Part shown: one piece after another, positions 13,347 to 24,660 of the stretch
Numbering within the stretch: position 1 is the first letter of the stretch
How the letters are laid out: the number at the start of each line of letters is the position of its first letter
Assembly (NCBI GenBank): GCA_027579435.1
Contig: JANBPK010000748.1
Location: forward strand, 186,001 to 250,000
Length of the DNA: 64,000 bases
Source of the DNA: Candolleomyces eurysporus
Lineage: Eukaryota > Basidiomycota > Agaricomycetes > Agaricales > Psathyrellaceae
Direction: 5' to 3'
Notes under the pieces: model-generated
Told to the model about the DNA's origin: nothing
Databases searched by the model: none
The model's input: only the letters and a program-made list of their open reading frames with translations
Made by a program: the position numbers and the translations under genes

Positions 13347-15930
13347 TCAACTCGAAATATACAAAGGAAGAGGCTCGCTAGGTGGTAAACCGAAGGACAT
13401 CGTCGTAGCTAGTGGTCGTGGCGGTTGCGACGACGGAGTCTGCTGCTGCGCTCTCAATAAACCAACCTCCCTCCTCAACTCTTCCACCTCCTGCTGAAGA
13501 TTCTGAGTCGAACTTGTGCCGGACGGTGGAGGCAAATACGAAAGGTGGTCCTGGGCTCCCGAGGATGACCCATCTGACCGCAGGGACGGAGACGTAGGAG
13601 GAGGTGGGTTCGCCACCACATACCGAGCGGGCTTGCCGCTCACCGGAGGACTGGGACGTTTGTTGTGGGTGAAATGGCGTTATCATTACTATGATCCCCA
13701 CCAGATACCAGGCCTGTGAACTGTGAACGGCATTGGCATGAGCTCGGATGGGATATAGGTGCAGGCGCTGGCTGTAAAGTTCCGACTCGAGGCGTAAGTT
13801 CGTCTTTCCGGAGTGGAGAACGAAGTGGTCGGGAAGTAGTTTCCATCGATTTCCACCTTCTTCATCTGTTGGTTGTTTTTGCGCCCCTCCAAACGAAGAA
13901 CCCTTCACACACGCGGATCTGCTGTATCGTACGGGTGGCCATCGGGTGCAGCTTGGTTTCCAGGTGGACATCAACGGACGTGACAATTTGGTATATAGGC
14001 GAGGAATACACACCAGACGCTGCTTGCTTATCATAAAAGTCTGATTGGGCTCTGAAAACCGAAATAGAAAATCAATATCATCGTCCCAAACCACGGTAGG
14101 AGTTTGATGAAGCAGGGGTATATCGACCTTCTTCGTAATCAACTCCGGAGCGATGAGTTGCGCAGCAAACACATTGTAAGTCAATCCACAAGTTAGGGGT
14201 TGACCATAAAAATAAGATATATGATCATCGACGAGAGCAAGTTGTTCCAATTGTTCGGCAAGCGAGATTGCCTGGTCCTGAACATTTTCATGCCAAATAG
14301 AGAGGGGGTGAGCTTGGATCACACAGAAAGAGCAGATTACTTACAGATAAATACTTCTCCCCATTAGCACCCAATGCCCCCGCGTACTAGACCGTTGCGG
14401 TAGGGCAATCTCGATAGAACCCATAGTCTACCGCAACGACAACGACACCAAAGCTGCGTGATCCGTTGACACAGCGCTCGCTGCTTGCTTCAACTTCCAG
14501 TCTATCTGCTCCGCTCTGGTTTTGGCATCTCGGAAGTCGGCGAGGAAAGCGTCAATCTATCATAAGCCAACTTGAGTTGAAGCAGTCTTGCGAAGGTGAG
14601 ACATTGGGGCGGAAAGGCGACCTACCGCTGACCCGATACGGTCATACTGCGATCAAAAGTAGCACGACAGTCTCTCACTGCCAAACGAGCCCCCGTACGC
14701 CGTCAATAAGTTCTCCTTGACGTATCCCATAGAATAGAAGACAGGCGAGCTGGTCGATTGTACCGTCCCTAAGTCGGCTGCGAATGCAAGGACAGGAGGA
14801 CCTTCCGCGAAGGTTTCCAACGGGTCAGGACGCGTACGAATATGTGGGAAAAAAGGGAGATGCTTACGTGACCAAAGTGTTGCGTCGGAAGACAGTGTCT
14901 TCAGAGTGGTTTAGAGCCCCGTTGGAGGTGAACGTTTGTGGGACTTCGAAAAATGGACCCATTCGTCGAGTTCCACCCGCGCCCTACCATACAGATAACC
15001 AATCAGATTTACACGAGCCGGGATGTGAAGCCAAGAGCGTACCTCCAGGGTCGCATAAAACAGATTCGCGTTCTCGGCGACATCATACGTATCCAAAGCT
15101 AACCCCGATCTTCGTCGTATGTCGTGGTATATCGAGGTCAAAGTCCGAGTGGTGTTTCACTCCATCGTATGATTTCGCGTGGATACCAGAGCTACATAAA
15201 TTTGGGGATACGATTGGTTTATTTGATCATAGGGATTGAAGGAATGAGATAGACGAACGAACGTACAAGCCGAAACGTCCGTATACAACTGTACAGAATG
15301 CGCTCGCCCATCGCTTGTGTTCATATCCACATAGACATAGGCTAATAGAAACGACTGTCGGGCCAAGCTTGTTGGCTCGTTCATCAAATTGGCCTCGGTC
15401 TCAAAGTAGACATAGGAAGAGGAAGGAAGAGACAACACGCCTACACAGAGCTCAAGATACACTCGAACTAACAGGTCCAGGCTCCATCCTAAGAAGCTCC
15501 CTCGTCGCCGTCAGGTAGGTGTTGATCGTCTTTGCCGGCGCGCCACCTGTATCATTGCCTAGCCATCTCAGACGAGTCCTGTCCAATCCAATGGCTATAA
15601 AGATAATCTTTCAGTCAAATAGACGCGATAAAATTCGAAGAAAGGGATGTAAGAAGATAACAGTCGGATGAACGCACCCTCCTACCCCAACTCATCAACC
15701 CCGTACCAGCCACAGTAGAATCCATACTCGTATCCTCCGTCATCGTCCACGCTCCAAAGTAGGGAGACCTATGGACCACAAGAATTGTACGCGGTATTTC
15801 AGATAGAGTGCATCGCGCTCTAACAGATTGCACTGAGCAAAGTAGAATCTCTAGGAACGGTAGAAAAAGAAAGAAGTAGAGAATGTCTTCAGAGGGAGGC
15901 CTTGCGAAGCGCCACGAAGGGAACTGCATC
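13347..15930 (-). pseudogene. GtaA-type glutaminase relic with membrane tail
   Basis: Minus-strand pieces match the order of basidiomycete GtaA (DUF4965/DUF5127-type) glutaminases. They are RSPYFGAWTMTEDTS near 15750, RLRWLGNDTGGAPAKTI near 15540, LARQSFLLAYVYV with DGRAHSVQLYTDVSA near 15300, LAFAADLGTVQSTSSPVFYSMGYV near 14720, and DAFLADFRDAKTRAEQI with STDHAALVSLSLR near 14500. After that a TAG replaces the expected Gln in the R-Q-T-M-G motif (about 14430). The central block expected to carry the conserved acidic active-site region is absent. Sequence resumes with GLTYNVFAAQLIAPELI and FYDKQAA, then a C-terminal part with a hydrophobic WYLVGIIVMI segment, a coiled coil (LQQEVEELRREVGLLRAQQQ) and a proline-rich tail. 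Stops, frame changes and the internal loss make a working enzyme very unlikely. Functional relatives are secreted or wall-bound enzymes that deamidate glutamine. Confidence 0.7.
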
Positions 15931-16094
15931 TTTCGTTCGCTGTCGCTGCGTCGTGCTGTGAGACAATTTCAACAAATGAGAGGGAACGAAAGGACCCCTG
16001 AAAACCTAGGCAGAGGCCGGAGGCACTTTCCGGACACATTTTTGCAATCCGGACACATTTTGGGCAAAACCGCGGGGTAGGCCGGAGGAAAATC

Positions 16095-16889
16095 AGGACC
16101 CCCGACAACCACCTAAAATGCCACTGCAATGTTGGATAAAAATTGGCCAAAAATGGCCACCCCTTTCACACAATCCGGATAAAAACCACCCGAAATTGAG
16201 GGCATGCCGTGTCCAAAGTCTGGATAAAAACCGGTTGCCTGGCGGAGGCCTGTTCTCAGTTTGGATAAATTTCGGCCACTGGTTGGCCTTCGATACAGGG
16301 CGGCGGTCCCGCCGCCCCTTCACGCCCGGCGAAGAGCGGCTGTCTGCACTGGACGGTAGCTATTCAAGACTTAATAGAAAATAATAGGCATTATCTGGCA
16401 AGGACGCGCCATCTGGCAACAGTTCCGACGCCTATCTATCATCCCAAATGACAAAGTCTACCAACATCGATAGACTCTTGTTAATCAAGACATAGCAGTC
16501 GGGCAGGACTTGAGGTTTCACTAAAAACTCGAATTGAGCGTCGCCAACGTCAAGCAATTCGTGCAAGTGCTGACCAAGTTGAAGGGAAAGGTGGTGTGTT
16601 GGAGGGAGGAGGCCAGTGAGGAGGCGACTACAGGATGTTTTTTTTTTCTCTTACTAGAAACGATGCTAAATACATGTATACTGCTGAAAGAACGCGAAAT
16701 AACGCCCTCCCGCGAAGCGGGAAGAAAAATAAAGGTAAAAAAGGCCACTTCCCGAAATTTGGATAAAATCTGGGGGTCTGAGAGGCCACTGGCGAAAATT
16801 TGGATAAAAATTGCCCAAATCGGTCGGATAAAAATTGCCAAATTTCGGCTGTTTTGGAAGTGGCATTCTAGGAGGTTGTCGGGGGTCCT
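16095..16889. mobile_element. Non-autonomous TIR element (MITE-like), about 795 bp
   Basis: The ends are inverted repeats. 16095-16124 starts AGGACCCCCGACAACC, and the complement of 16860-16889 starts with the same bases; 28 of 30 positions agree. Inside, close to both ends, the motif GGATAAAAA (or GGATAAATT/GGATAAAAT) recurs about seven times on the same strand, preceded mostly by TTG, CCG or CTG. Such subterminal repeats are common transposase-binding arrangements. No transposase frame is visible. I could not find a matching target-site duplication outside the arms, so the true ends may lie slightly further out; an imperfect similar end (AGGACCCCTGAAAACC) occurs near 15990. The superfamily is not assigned. 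Confidence 0.5.
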
Positions 16890-17098
16890 CCGCTACCGTA
16901 AGGTAAGAAGCGGGTCTTGTAGAGCCTCCCCGCGACCACTCGATCGTCGGAAAAGTGTTTCAGGCAATGGAGCCGTTTTACGGGCCGGGCGTTCTAGGCT
17001 GGGCGGCCAATTCATCTGCACGGTTGCTGTTGTACCATGTTTGGTATTAGCGCTAGGTATGGGCCCTATCGCTAACAAACGGGGAACTGGAATACTAA

Positions 17099-17266
17099 GT
17101 GGACGAAATTGTTGATGCACAATACGATAAAAAAGGAAAATTGTGGTACAAGATTCGATGGATAGGATGTAGTGAAGAGGAAGAGACATGGGAACCAAGT
17201 GAGAACTTACAAGACTGGCGCTTTGGATTGATGGGAGCAAGCCTAAAAGGGTGGCTCGTGCTATAA
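17099..17266 (+). pseudogene. Chromodomain fragment, probably from a gypsy retroelement
   Basis: An open segment reads DEIVDAQYDKKGKLWYKIRW followed by IGCSEEEETWEPSENLQDW. This is a clear chromodomain core: aromatic residues in LWYKIRW, the acidic run before TWEP, and the SENL end. In fungi such an isolated chromodomain is most often the C-terminus of chromovirus (Ty3/gypsy) pol. No integrase, reverse transcriptase or LTR is seen upstream, where the TIR element lies instead. It is best read as a remnant, perhaps truncated by later insertions. A domesticated small chromodomain protein is a weaker alternative. Confidence 0.6.
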
Positions 17267-17799
17267 ACACGATTTCTAGCAATGTCTGGTTCGGAATGAT
17301 CCAGCTCGTCACTGTCGGGTATATTGGAAAAGAGTGGTGGGTTCGGCGACTGGTGGCTGAATTTCCGTTGAGCATAAGCATAAGGAGTACAACCATCCGT
17401 GTAATGAGTGCCGCAGCTGCAAATGAATTCGTATCACATTGTCGGTAGCGGGCTTCGGCCATTCGTTGGCCACTACAGAAATTATCCAAAATAGACAGGG
17501 AATGATCTCATCGTCGGCAACTTCCGGTCCTTCACGGTCCGTCGCCACGATATGGTGAAGGTTCCCTAATCCCCTACGACTAGAATGTTGAAATTGGAGA
17601 CCTTGTTTATTCATCGCAAGCCTTTGGATCTATTTTCAATAATTAGCTAAAGGACACACTGGCAAGGGAGGATAATCTGTAGCTAGCTTGAATGGTAAGA
17701 GTGCTAATTGGACGGGTCTAGCTACTAGCAGACACGAAATTGAGCGAACGACAAAAGAGATCATGGAAGAATGAACAGAGAAGCGCTGTGTATATGGCA

Positions 17800-18471
17800 T
17801 CAATTAATAGGCTCCGGCTCCGGCTCATACGCATGCTGTATGCAAACGCAATTCTGGTAAAAAACCAATGTGGTTTTCGCTTTCTCGCTCCCGCTCTCGA
17901 CTTCTGCTGGATCGCTTCCACTCTCGGCTGCTACTCCCCAAGAGGTTTGATAGACCCCGCCGTCGTCCCAAGGCCCATCGCGAGGGTACCGCTTGGTGAT
18001 CTGCTGTTTCTCCTTATCATGCAGGTACTCTCTCCAAATCTCTCCATCAGGGAGAGGGTCCTGCGCCAAGCAAAGTCCCAAAACCTCGAGCCCTTTCACG
18101 GTATCTTTGAACTTGCTGATCAGGGCTTGAGCATCGGCCACCGACTCCCCGGTGAACGTGCGTTTCCATTCAAAGGGAAATCCATCTACGGTCCAGGCGC
18201 TGGGTTTGACGTCTGGAGATCCGGCGAGCTCTGGCTGAGTGACATAGTAGGTTTCTCCGTTTCCATCTTGCTTCCTATCGGCGACCATGATTTTATCTGG
18301 GTCGAGGCTGAAATGCCTGTGGACAAGGCATAGATTGAATATCCTTTCGGGATCATTTTCTTCTAGAAATGATGCAACATCCCTGAACAAATCTTTGCGG
18401 CCGGCTTCGGTGAACTTCTTGTCGGCGGCATCTATCAGAAGGAGGGCATTGTACGGGTTGACTTGGGACAT
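17800..18471 (-). CDS. CLVHRHF-motif protein, copy 1 (unknown function)
   Basis: Single exon, 223 aa from the ATG at 18471. The frame is open further upstream, but similarity to the copies at 21023 and 26586 begins near this Met. Shared features in order are: an N-terminal NALLLIDAADKKF/LLTIEEAVEKF type segment, a basic-acidic stretch, the hallmark CLVHRHFSLDPDKIMVA, the pair SAWTVDGFPFEWKR, a helix ending LGLCLAQDPLPDGEIW, and a C-terminal (E)T-W segment. Copy 1 ends with a longer Glu/Pro-rich tail and lacks the Cys of the ETCW motif (TSWG). No signal peptide or membrane segment is seen, so it is probably intracellular. The conserved Cys/His cluster could bind metal, but this is speculative. 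It lies tail-to-head with the DUF4436-like gene and begins the duplicated block. Confidence 0.65.
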   Translation of the reverse strand: MSQVNPYNALLLIDAADKKFTEAGRKDLFRDVASFLEENDPERIFNLCLVHRHFSLDPDKIMVADRKQDGNGETYYVTQPELAGSPDVKPSAWTVDGFPFEWKRTFTGESVADAQALISKFKDTVKGLEVLGLCLAQDPLPDGEIWREYLHDKEKQQITKRYPRDGPWDDGGVYQTSWGVAAESGSDPAEVESGSEKAKTTLVFYQNCVCIQHAYEPEPEPIN

Positions 18472-18900
18472 ATTTCGAAGTGGATGGTTGGAGAGGTGGA
18501 GTGTAGCGGAACAAGGGGGGGGCTCTGCTTCGAGAGATGGTCGAGGGTGATCGCTGACCTGACGGGATGTGGTTGTGTGATTGAGATTGCCTATATACGC
18601 GTACATGAAATGCTTCCTTGTCTTTTCCCAGTCGTACAACGTGTCAAAAGGCCCAGCGTAATTCCAAAAAAAAATCCCGAAAGCCTATCTCTCTATCCAT
18701 CCATCCATCGATTGACGCCCGAATGCTGCAATAGAATCATCCGATAAGAAGGAAGTCGGTCTTGGACACAGTCATCAGGCGAGGCACGAGGAGGGCCCAG
18801 ACAAGAAGCATCTGAATGACCTCCTTACTGTTTGCTTATTACCTTGTCGAGGGGCGATGGATCGCGAGACTTGGCGTTGGCGTTGGCGCCGCAGTCTCGT

Positions 18901-20547
18901 CTAATACAAATGTATCCTCCCCTTCAGAGGCCGAGGCTCTAGGCCACACTTAATAACATCAAATTCACGTTCCAATCGCGAGAAAGATGACCTACGATTG
19001 GAAGAGATATCTGCGATTTGCGTGATTCTCCGATACAGCACGATGAGCAGCAAGGCAAAGCTCTGATCCCAATTTGGGATGCAAGTTAGCGCCCACGAAA
19101 ATAGAGTCCGACTCCATGCTTACACAAAATGACATGATGCTAAGGACCGGAAAGATCGAGAACATATCTGAGGTTGGGGGTCGGCTTCATTAGGGCAGCC
19201 TCTGTGCATTGATAGGGCCGACTCACCAAGTGTCGTCCCTTGAAATTTGATCAGAAGGCGCATGAGCTCTGTGGAACGGCGGGGCTGAGCGAATTAGCTT
19301 ACCGAATCCATCCGGAGCGCCTGGTAAATTGGCTCGAATGCTGGTAAATGCAAACAAGGCACCGACAGGCACAACGAACACCTCAGAGTATATTTTGTGG
19401 TGCGGATAGACCAACGTTGCTGCCACGATAACGAGAAAAGCCGACGCTGCAAGCCCTGGATTTGAGAATTTGCAAGCTGGTGAGCGAAGTTGCCGGGCAG
19501 TTAGAAGCGAACGTACAGTTGGTAATGACTGTAGCCACAACGAAGCCTCGAACGGCCTTAGACCGTGTAATGACGAGATCAAGTAGGAGCTCATGATTTC
19601 CGTCTGCATCTGGCGCGATGAAGCTCCGCTCGAGTGTTATTTCGAAATTTCTAATTCAAAGTGGCACCTCGTTAATCTTGTGATATAAGTCGATCTCGCA
19701 CAGGCGTCGACTCACACAACGACTCCAACAAGTTGTGATATGGCCGGAGCTTGTGATCTTCCTGTCCTCGGATCCCGAACGGCGATGGACAACGGGGCAG
19801 TATATCTGGAAATATTCTAAGATGTCTGGCGATGGAACTCAATTTAAAACCCACGAACTTGTCAAAAGGGTAACTCTGCAGACTTGAGAACCGTGTTTCT
19901 CGTGAAAGAGTGAGTTGCATGGTTGCGAGGAGCTTGGTCACAGTCCGGAACGATGTGTAAGAAGCGGGTGTACCGCCCCTACATTGGGCGCTGCTATTGA
20001 GCGTATAGAATGGCTCATACACGGAATTTGCGCCACTGGGGCTCCATCCCGGACTAGATCCATCGAGTAAGACACTATGAAAAAGCCAATGAACGAAGGG
20101 GAGCAATAAATACGCAGAAATCATACTGTGGCACATAGAATTCCCGGATTATTGGATTTGTGAGATGCTCTGAGCATGACCGCATGCGTGCGGTTGTTAG
20201 GCGTGGATACCAGTCCACAATCATTGTCCGGGTTGCGGGATCTATGGAGACTACGTGCGCGAAAATTTCCACCTGGTGACTTGGGCATTACTCGAACGAA
20301 AGTGAGATACTTGCGGGAGACATACGTCTTTTGAGAGGGTTCCATCGGCCGGAGAAACAGTAGGTGCGTGACCAACAGTCTCCTTCCCTCGCATGAAATG
20401 CGCCGCCGTGAGGAGAACCGCGGCGAAACCAAGCACAAGGAGGGCCGAAAACGTGAGAAACCGTTGCATCCGAGTTTGTCGACCCTGTCCTTGCCTGAAG
20501 CTGAAAGCAGCTTTCCACGTTTTAATACGTGATGCCAAGTCAAACAT
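18901..20547 (-). CDS. DUF4436-like multi-pass membrane protein, copy A
   Basis: Nine exons on the minus strand: 20547-20326, 20272-20127, 20074-19859, 19805-19716, 19650-19517, 19455-19303, 19238-19227, 19167-19124, 19062-18901. They total 1179 nt (392 aa), all in frame. A hydrophobic N-terminal segment (FLTFSALLVLGFAAVLLTAA) is followed by an extracytoplasmic-looking beta region with VSIDPATRTMIVDWYPR and SLQSYPFDKYTAPLSI. Next come RSKAVRGFVV and two or more membrane helices (SAFLVIVAATLVYP; VFVVPVGALFAFTSIRA), the signature LPGAPDGFG and a last helix with FPVLSIMSFCSFALLLIVLY. Order and motifs fit the DUF4436 family, whose function is unknown. The 12-nt exon is conserved in copy B. It is transcribed away from the plus-strand partners of the block. 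Confidence 0.8.
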
Positions 20548-21022
20548 AGCAGAAGGTTTTGAGTTCAGGAATCGAGTTTAGAGACGGGATACTATTGAGA
20601 AGTTCAGTATTTAAAGCATTCTCTCACCGTTTACAACGATCCTCGGATTTTGGCTGTGTTGCGCAATATAGAGAAAACCGGGATCATTCACCCTGTCCAT
20701 GGTTTGCTGACTGAACGGGAACGTCAAACTGATTATGACTTGCCAAGCTCCTCGGGCAGAATTTGCTGCCCGATTTGGCGAACTCGGGACCATTCGGAGC
20801 AACACTTAAGTCCATTTCTAGCTGAGAACGATTAGAGTTCAGTCAGGCGCCAGAAACATGTGGTCTCTTAGTCTGAAAGCTGTATATTCAATATGTACGT
20901 CGTATGACAAGAAATGATAGGTCAGGTGCATGTGGGTGTGGGTATATAGGGTGGGTTGAGGCAAACCCTTTACCCTTCGATCCCCTTGGCACGGGTTTTC
21001 ATCCTCTAGATTCACGCTCCAG

Positions 21023-21643
21023 ATGACGGCATCCAATTTCAGCGCTCAATTTTACAACGGTCTCCCCTCGATCTCAGATGCAGACTCTTTATTCGTCGAC
21101 CGCGATACCATCTTCTCCAAGCTGGCACCACTCTTTGCAAGAGACGAATATAGGGGAATTTACGAGGTCTGCCTCGTCCACCATCATTTCAATCTCAAAC
21201 CGGGTGAAAGGATGGTCTCCCATGGCTCAATCGGGTTGCCGACAGCATCGCCTTCTCCCCATGACCCCTTCATCATACCGGAGCGGTGGACCGCACAGGG
21301 GGAGGCTTTTGAATTTCGCAAGATAAATTCGGAGAACGAGAGAGCCCCACCGCCACCAGCCTCGCTTTTTGAGGAATTCAAGAAGTGTGTAGGCGCGCAA
21401 GCATCCGTTCTTGGGATATGCTTAGCCGGAGAAAATCTACCTAAAGGCCATGTCTATTGGGAGACAACCAAGGATCATGGTACAAGATCGCAGGTTCTGG
21501 AAATCAAGGAACGGGTTGCCTTGGTCAAATCCAAATATCTTTTCGAGACATGTTGGAGGCCAGAAGGTGGTGGAAAGGGAACGGTCATGGCTTGCTGCGT
21601 AGTCTGTCACGATTGGAGCCATTATACTAGTAGCAAGTTCTAA
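21023..21643 (+). CDS. CLVHRHF-motif protein, copy 2 (unknown function)
   Basis: Single exon, 206 aa. It contains CLVHHHFNLKPGERMVSHGS, a Pro-rich linker, ERWTAQGEAFEFRKI, SVLGICLAGENLPKGHVYWE and the C-terminal FETCWRPEGGGKGTV followed by a Cys-rich end (MACCVVCHDW). Its relation to the minus-strand copies at 17800 and 26586 is clear along the whole length. It is divergently placed from the DUF4436-like gene (476 bp between starts), so the two may share a promoter. No signal peptide or transmembrane helix is apparent. Function is unknown. Confidence 0.65.
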   Translation: MTASNFSAQFYNGLPSISDADSLFVDRDTIFSKLAPLFARDEYRGIYEVCLVHHHFNLKPGERMVSHGSIGLPTASPSPHDPFIIPERWTAQGEAFEFRKINSENERAPPPPASLFEEFKKCVGAQASVLGICLAGENLPKGHVYWETTKDHGTRSQVLEIKERVALVKSKYLFETCWRPEGGGKGTVMACCVVCHDWSHYTSSKF

Positions 21644-21992
21644 TCTAGCTCATACATCACTTTTCTCTTTCCCTGTCTTGAGTTTCTGTGATAGGGAAGG
21701 ACAACAAATAGTATTATTTTTTTNGTTGGTCTTTGCATCCACTCGCAACATAGGTTCCGTGCTTGAAGAATGACTGTTGAGGCGTTTAAAGACGCCGTTA
21801 GGGTATCCGTCTCTTCGGGCACCTATTACTACTTCATTCGTCCGCCACAGGCACAGAATAAATGTGATAGATTCGCCGAGCGATACTTGGAAAAGCTGTA
21901 ATCCGGTGTGTCAGCAGGAGCGCGAGCTATAAGTGCTGCGAAGCGGTCAAAATCCTCCATCGCCAAATAGCGGATTGCAACTACAGCATACC

Positions 21993-23330
21993 ATGCTTTC
22001 CAGATTCGTCCTCGCTTGTATAGCGATAGCGCACTCAGCTGCACAGACAACACAGACAGACACACCTGTGAGGAAACCATCAATTTGAACGTTTCTCCAA
22101 ACTGATTCTTTTCTTCCAAGGTTGTAGCGAACAGGAGTTGCTCAGGAGATGAATTATATTGTGGATCCTCGTTCTTCTCTACATGCTGTCCTGCACAGTA
22201 AGTTTTNGCCAGACCTATCACTGTGGGTCCCATAGCTGAAACAGATTTCTTCTCGGCATCAAAGGTGGAGGTGTAACTACAGACGGGGGATTCCCATCTG
22301 CCAGGATCCCACCACTCAGTACGTCAATGGCTTCAACGACCAAGCGTGTTCAACCGGGAATCCATATCTATGTAAGTATTCACGTTAACAGCTTTGGAAC
22401 TAGCAAGCTCACTTATCTACAGACAACTGTGACATTATCGGTATCCCCGGCTTCTGCTGTCGTGAGTACCCCTCGAGCGCCATCTTGAAATTCTGATGTG
22501 AACATTGAATCTAGCGGTGGGTATGAGCTGCCACCACACAAGCGCGAACAAGGGGCAGGTCTATTGTATCAATCCATATGGCATCACAACGGAGGCATAT
22601 CCTACGTCCACAACGGTCACCACCATACCTTCCTTCACAGCTATTCCTGCCCCAGCACCAACGGATAACTCGACTGGTCAAATTTCTTTCACTCCCAAAG
22701 ATGCGTGGACTTCAGTTTCAATTGAGGAAATTGGCCTCAAGTCCGCCTGCGGAGGATCGCTGAGTCCGTATAGGCTCGTTACAAATGTCATCAATGCCAC
22801 CATATCTTTCAATTACACCGGTACGAATTGAGAATTCATTGCGGAGTTTATTGAAGCTCACACAGCGTCGGCGCTAATCTGAAGGACCTTCATTCATGGT
22901 TCGCACCATCCCTTCCAAAACCGGTGGCGCCTTCTCTCTTCTCGTCGACGGCTACAACACATCCACCTTCGTCGACACTTACGATCCTAATGCATCGACC
23001 CCGGAAAACGCACCAGGAGAAAGCTTGAATGCAAGCTGTTATCGTGTTCTCCAATTTCCGCCGATGGTGTTTGTACCTGTTGGCTACGAAACCCGCCAAA
23101 CCCATACAGTGTCTTTGGTTTATATAGGCGCCGGTGAATATCTTCTGAATAGCGAGCCCCAGAATCTGAACCTGAGCATTCAGTTCGATTCCTTCGCGCT
23201 TCCAATTTATTCGGAGGGTCAAATGTCGTCGGCACCGACTATGGTCAATAAAGAGCCCAGTGGCTTTGGGCTTGTCGGTAGTCTAGCTTTAGGTTTAGTG
23301 ATTACCGCCGGGTCTCCGTTCTTCCTCTGA
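21993..23330 (+). CDS. Secreted Cys-rich N-glycosylated surface protein, copy A
   Basis: Six exons: 21993-22067, 22121-22197, 22265-22371, 22423-22461, 22515-22820, 22885-23330, giving 349 aa in frame. Exon 1 encodes a signal peptide (MLSRFVLACIAIAHSAA). Exons 2-5 encode a compact cysteine module with the pattern CSGDELYCGSSFFSTCCP, RCNYRRGIPIC, ACSTGN, CDIIGIPGFCCPVGMSCHH and VYC. A Thr/Ser/Pro linker follows, then a beta-rich domain with many N-x-S/T sites (NATISFNYT, NTST, NAST, NASC, NLS). The C-terminus is hydrophobic (VGSLALGLVITAG), suggesting a GPI anchor or membrane tether. The acceptor before exon 3 (not the later ACAG) is chosen because copy B keeps the same six extra codons. N at 22207 falls in an intron. 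Function unknown; placement at the cell surface is inferred. Confidence 0.75.
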
Positions 23331-23449
23331 TAGTCTGTCCGAATTAGTCCTACAGAATTCAAATTCATTGACAACATATGTGCATGGAGTCGAGCAAATG
23401 GCGATGGAGACAGGTTAGCAGGGGAAGGAGAACATTATCGTGGCGGCAC

Positions 23450-24660
23450 ACGAGTTGCCAGACTGATCATAGTACCATTTCATCACCTCGCGATCGACAT
23501 CTCACATGAAAACCTCGCTGAACTTCAAAGCTTCATGACTGTTTTCCTTAGTATGTATTGGGAAGCAACTTAGTAAAGCTAGCAACGCATCCAGATTTAT
23601 AGAATCAGAAAGAGAAAGAACTGGAAAAATGAGGTAGAAGTTAAGCGCTAAGAAACCCGCACTCCTCGTAATCTTGACCTCATCAGATAACTCGCCATAT
23701 CCCAAGGAGAAATCACGCCTCATCCGAGTCCGGTGTAGATCCCCAATAAGTTCCGATGTTGTACGAATACAAAAGCAGTGGCCATCGACGAGGCAGACGA
23801 AAAGATACCCGGTTATAGAGAGCTTGTTCACAGGTTTGAGCTGCCACATCTTGTACAGCCGGTTCCCCATGCTCTCCAGACTTAGCCCAAAGCGATAGTG
23901 ACGGTTTGAAGAACTCGGTCATGAGACCCATTCCCATATGGGCGTTGTTAGGAGGCTATACGGTTGAAGCCGGCGATGTAGAGCTCAAGAGCAGAAGAGT
24001 GGCTGGGTTTCCGATACTCGAGTAGGGCAAGACGACAGGATGTGCGCAATACAACATCCCCACAGCAGCGAAGAGCAGAATCCTGGTCTCAATGATATTT
24101 CTTGACGAGGCTCGCCCAGTTGTCAAATTGAAAACCGAGCGACCAACTAAATACCAACTCGCCATTAAAAAAGATCGAACAAGAGGAGCTACGACGAAAA
24201 CCCAGAGTCCTTTACCTCAAAAGCGAACAAGGAGATAGGAGATGATCGTTGCAAAGGTAGCAGATCGTCCACGTAAGACAACGTTGCAAAATTTACTCGT
24301 CGAGTGGTTGCGAAGAGCTGACCATCATATCAACCGTCGACCGCGATGACGAACCAAAGGCCAGAGTCCTATCGAGACAGCCAGATAAGAGGGAGAAAAA
24401 ACAAAAACACACAGCAGCAAGCGAAAAAGCACACCCATAGGCAAATAATGACCGACCACGAGAAAACACCATGCTTGACATCATGAGGAGGCCGGAGCAT
24501 CGGAACCGCCGGAGCCCTCTCCTATCCCAGACCAAACGCAGGTGGGGCACTAGTCAGCTAAAGAAACTGAACCGGACAGGGATCACTGGATGATCATACC
24601 TCAGCAAAATAGATGAGGAAGAACGAACGACGTAGTGTATTGATCCAAAGCACAGCAGAG
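23450..24660 (-). other. Possible multi-exon membrane protein gene, unresolved
   Basis: Several minus-strand open stretches encode hydrophobic helices separated by plausible intron borders. They are near 24480-24380 (RGRSLFAYGCAFSLAAVCFC), near 24110-24030 (ETRILLFAAVGMLYCAHPVV) and near 23690-23550 (LALNFYLIFPVLSLSDSINL). Their spacing would suit a polytopic membrane protein of the kind common in agaricomycetes. I could not assemble an in-frame chain or recognise a family, so no CDS is claimed. The stretch may be a decayed gene. Confidence 0.2.

Noticed and set aside
13378..14322. 314-codon minus-strand open frame as a single-exon gene
   Set aside because: Only parts of it match GtaA blocks; other parts are out-of-frame intron or relic sequence. 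It is described as a pseudogene.
16534..17115. 193-codon plus-strand open frame
   Set aside because: Spans the end of the TIR element and has no domain; it does not join the chromodomain segment in a convincing way.
22505..22831. Apparent single-exon gene start at MNLAVGMSC
   Set aside because: The Met lies in an intron; upstream exons with a signal peptide splice in frame.
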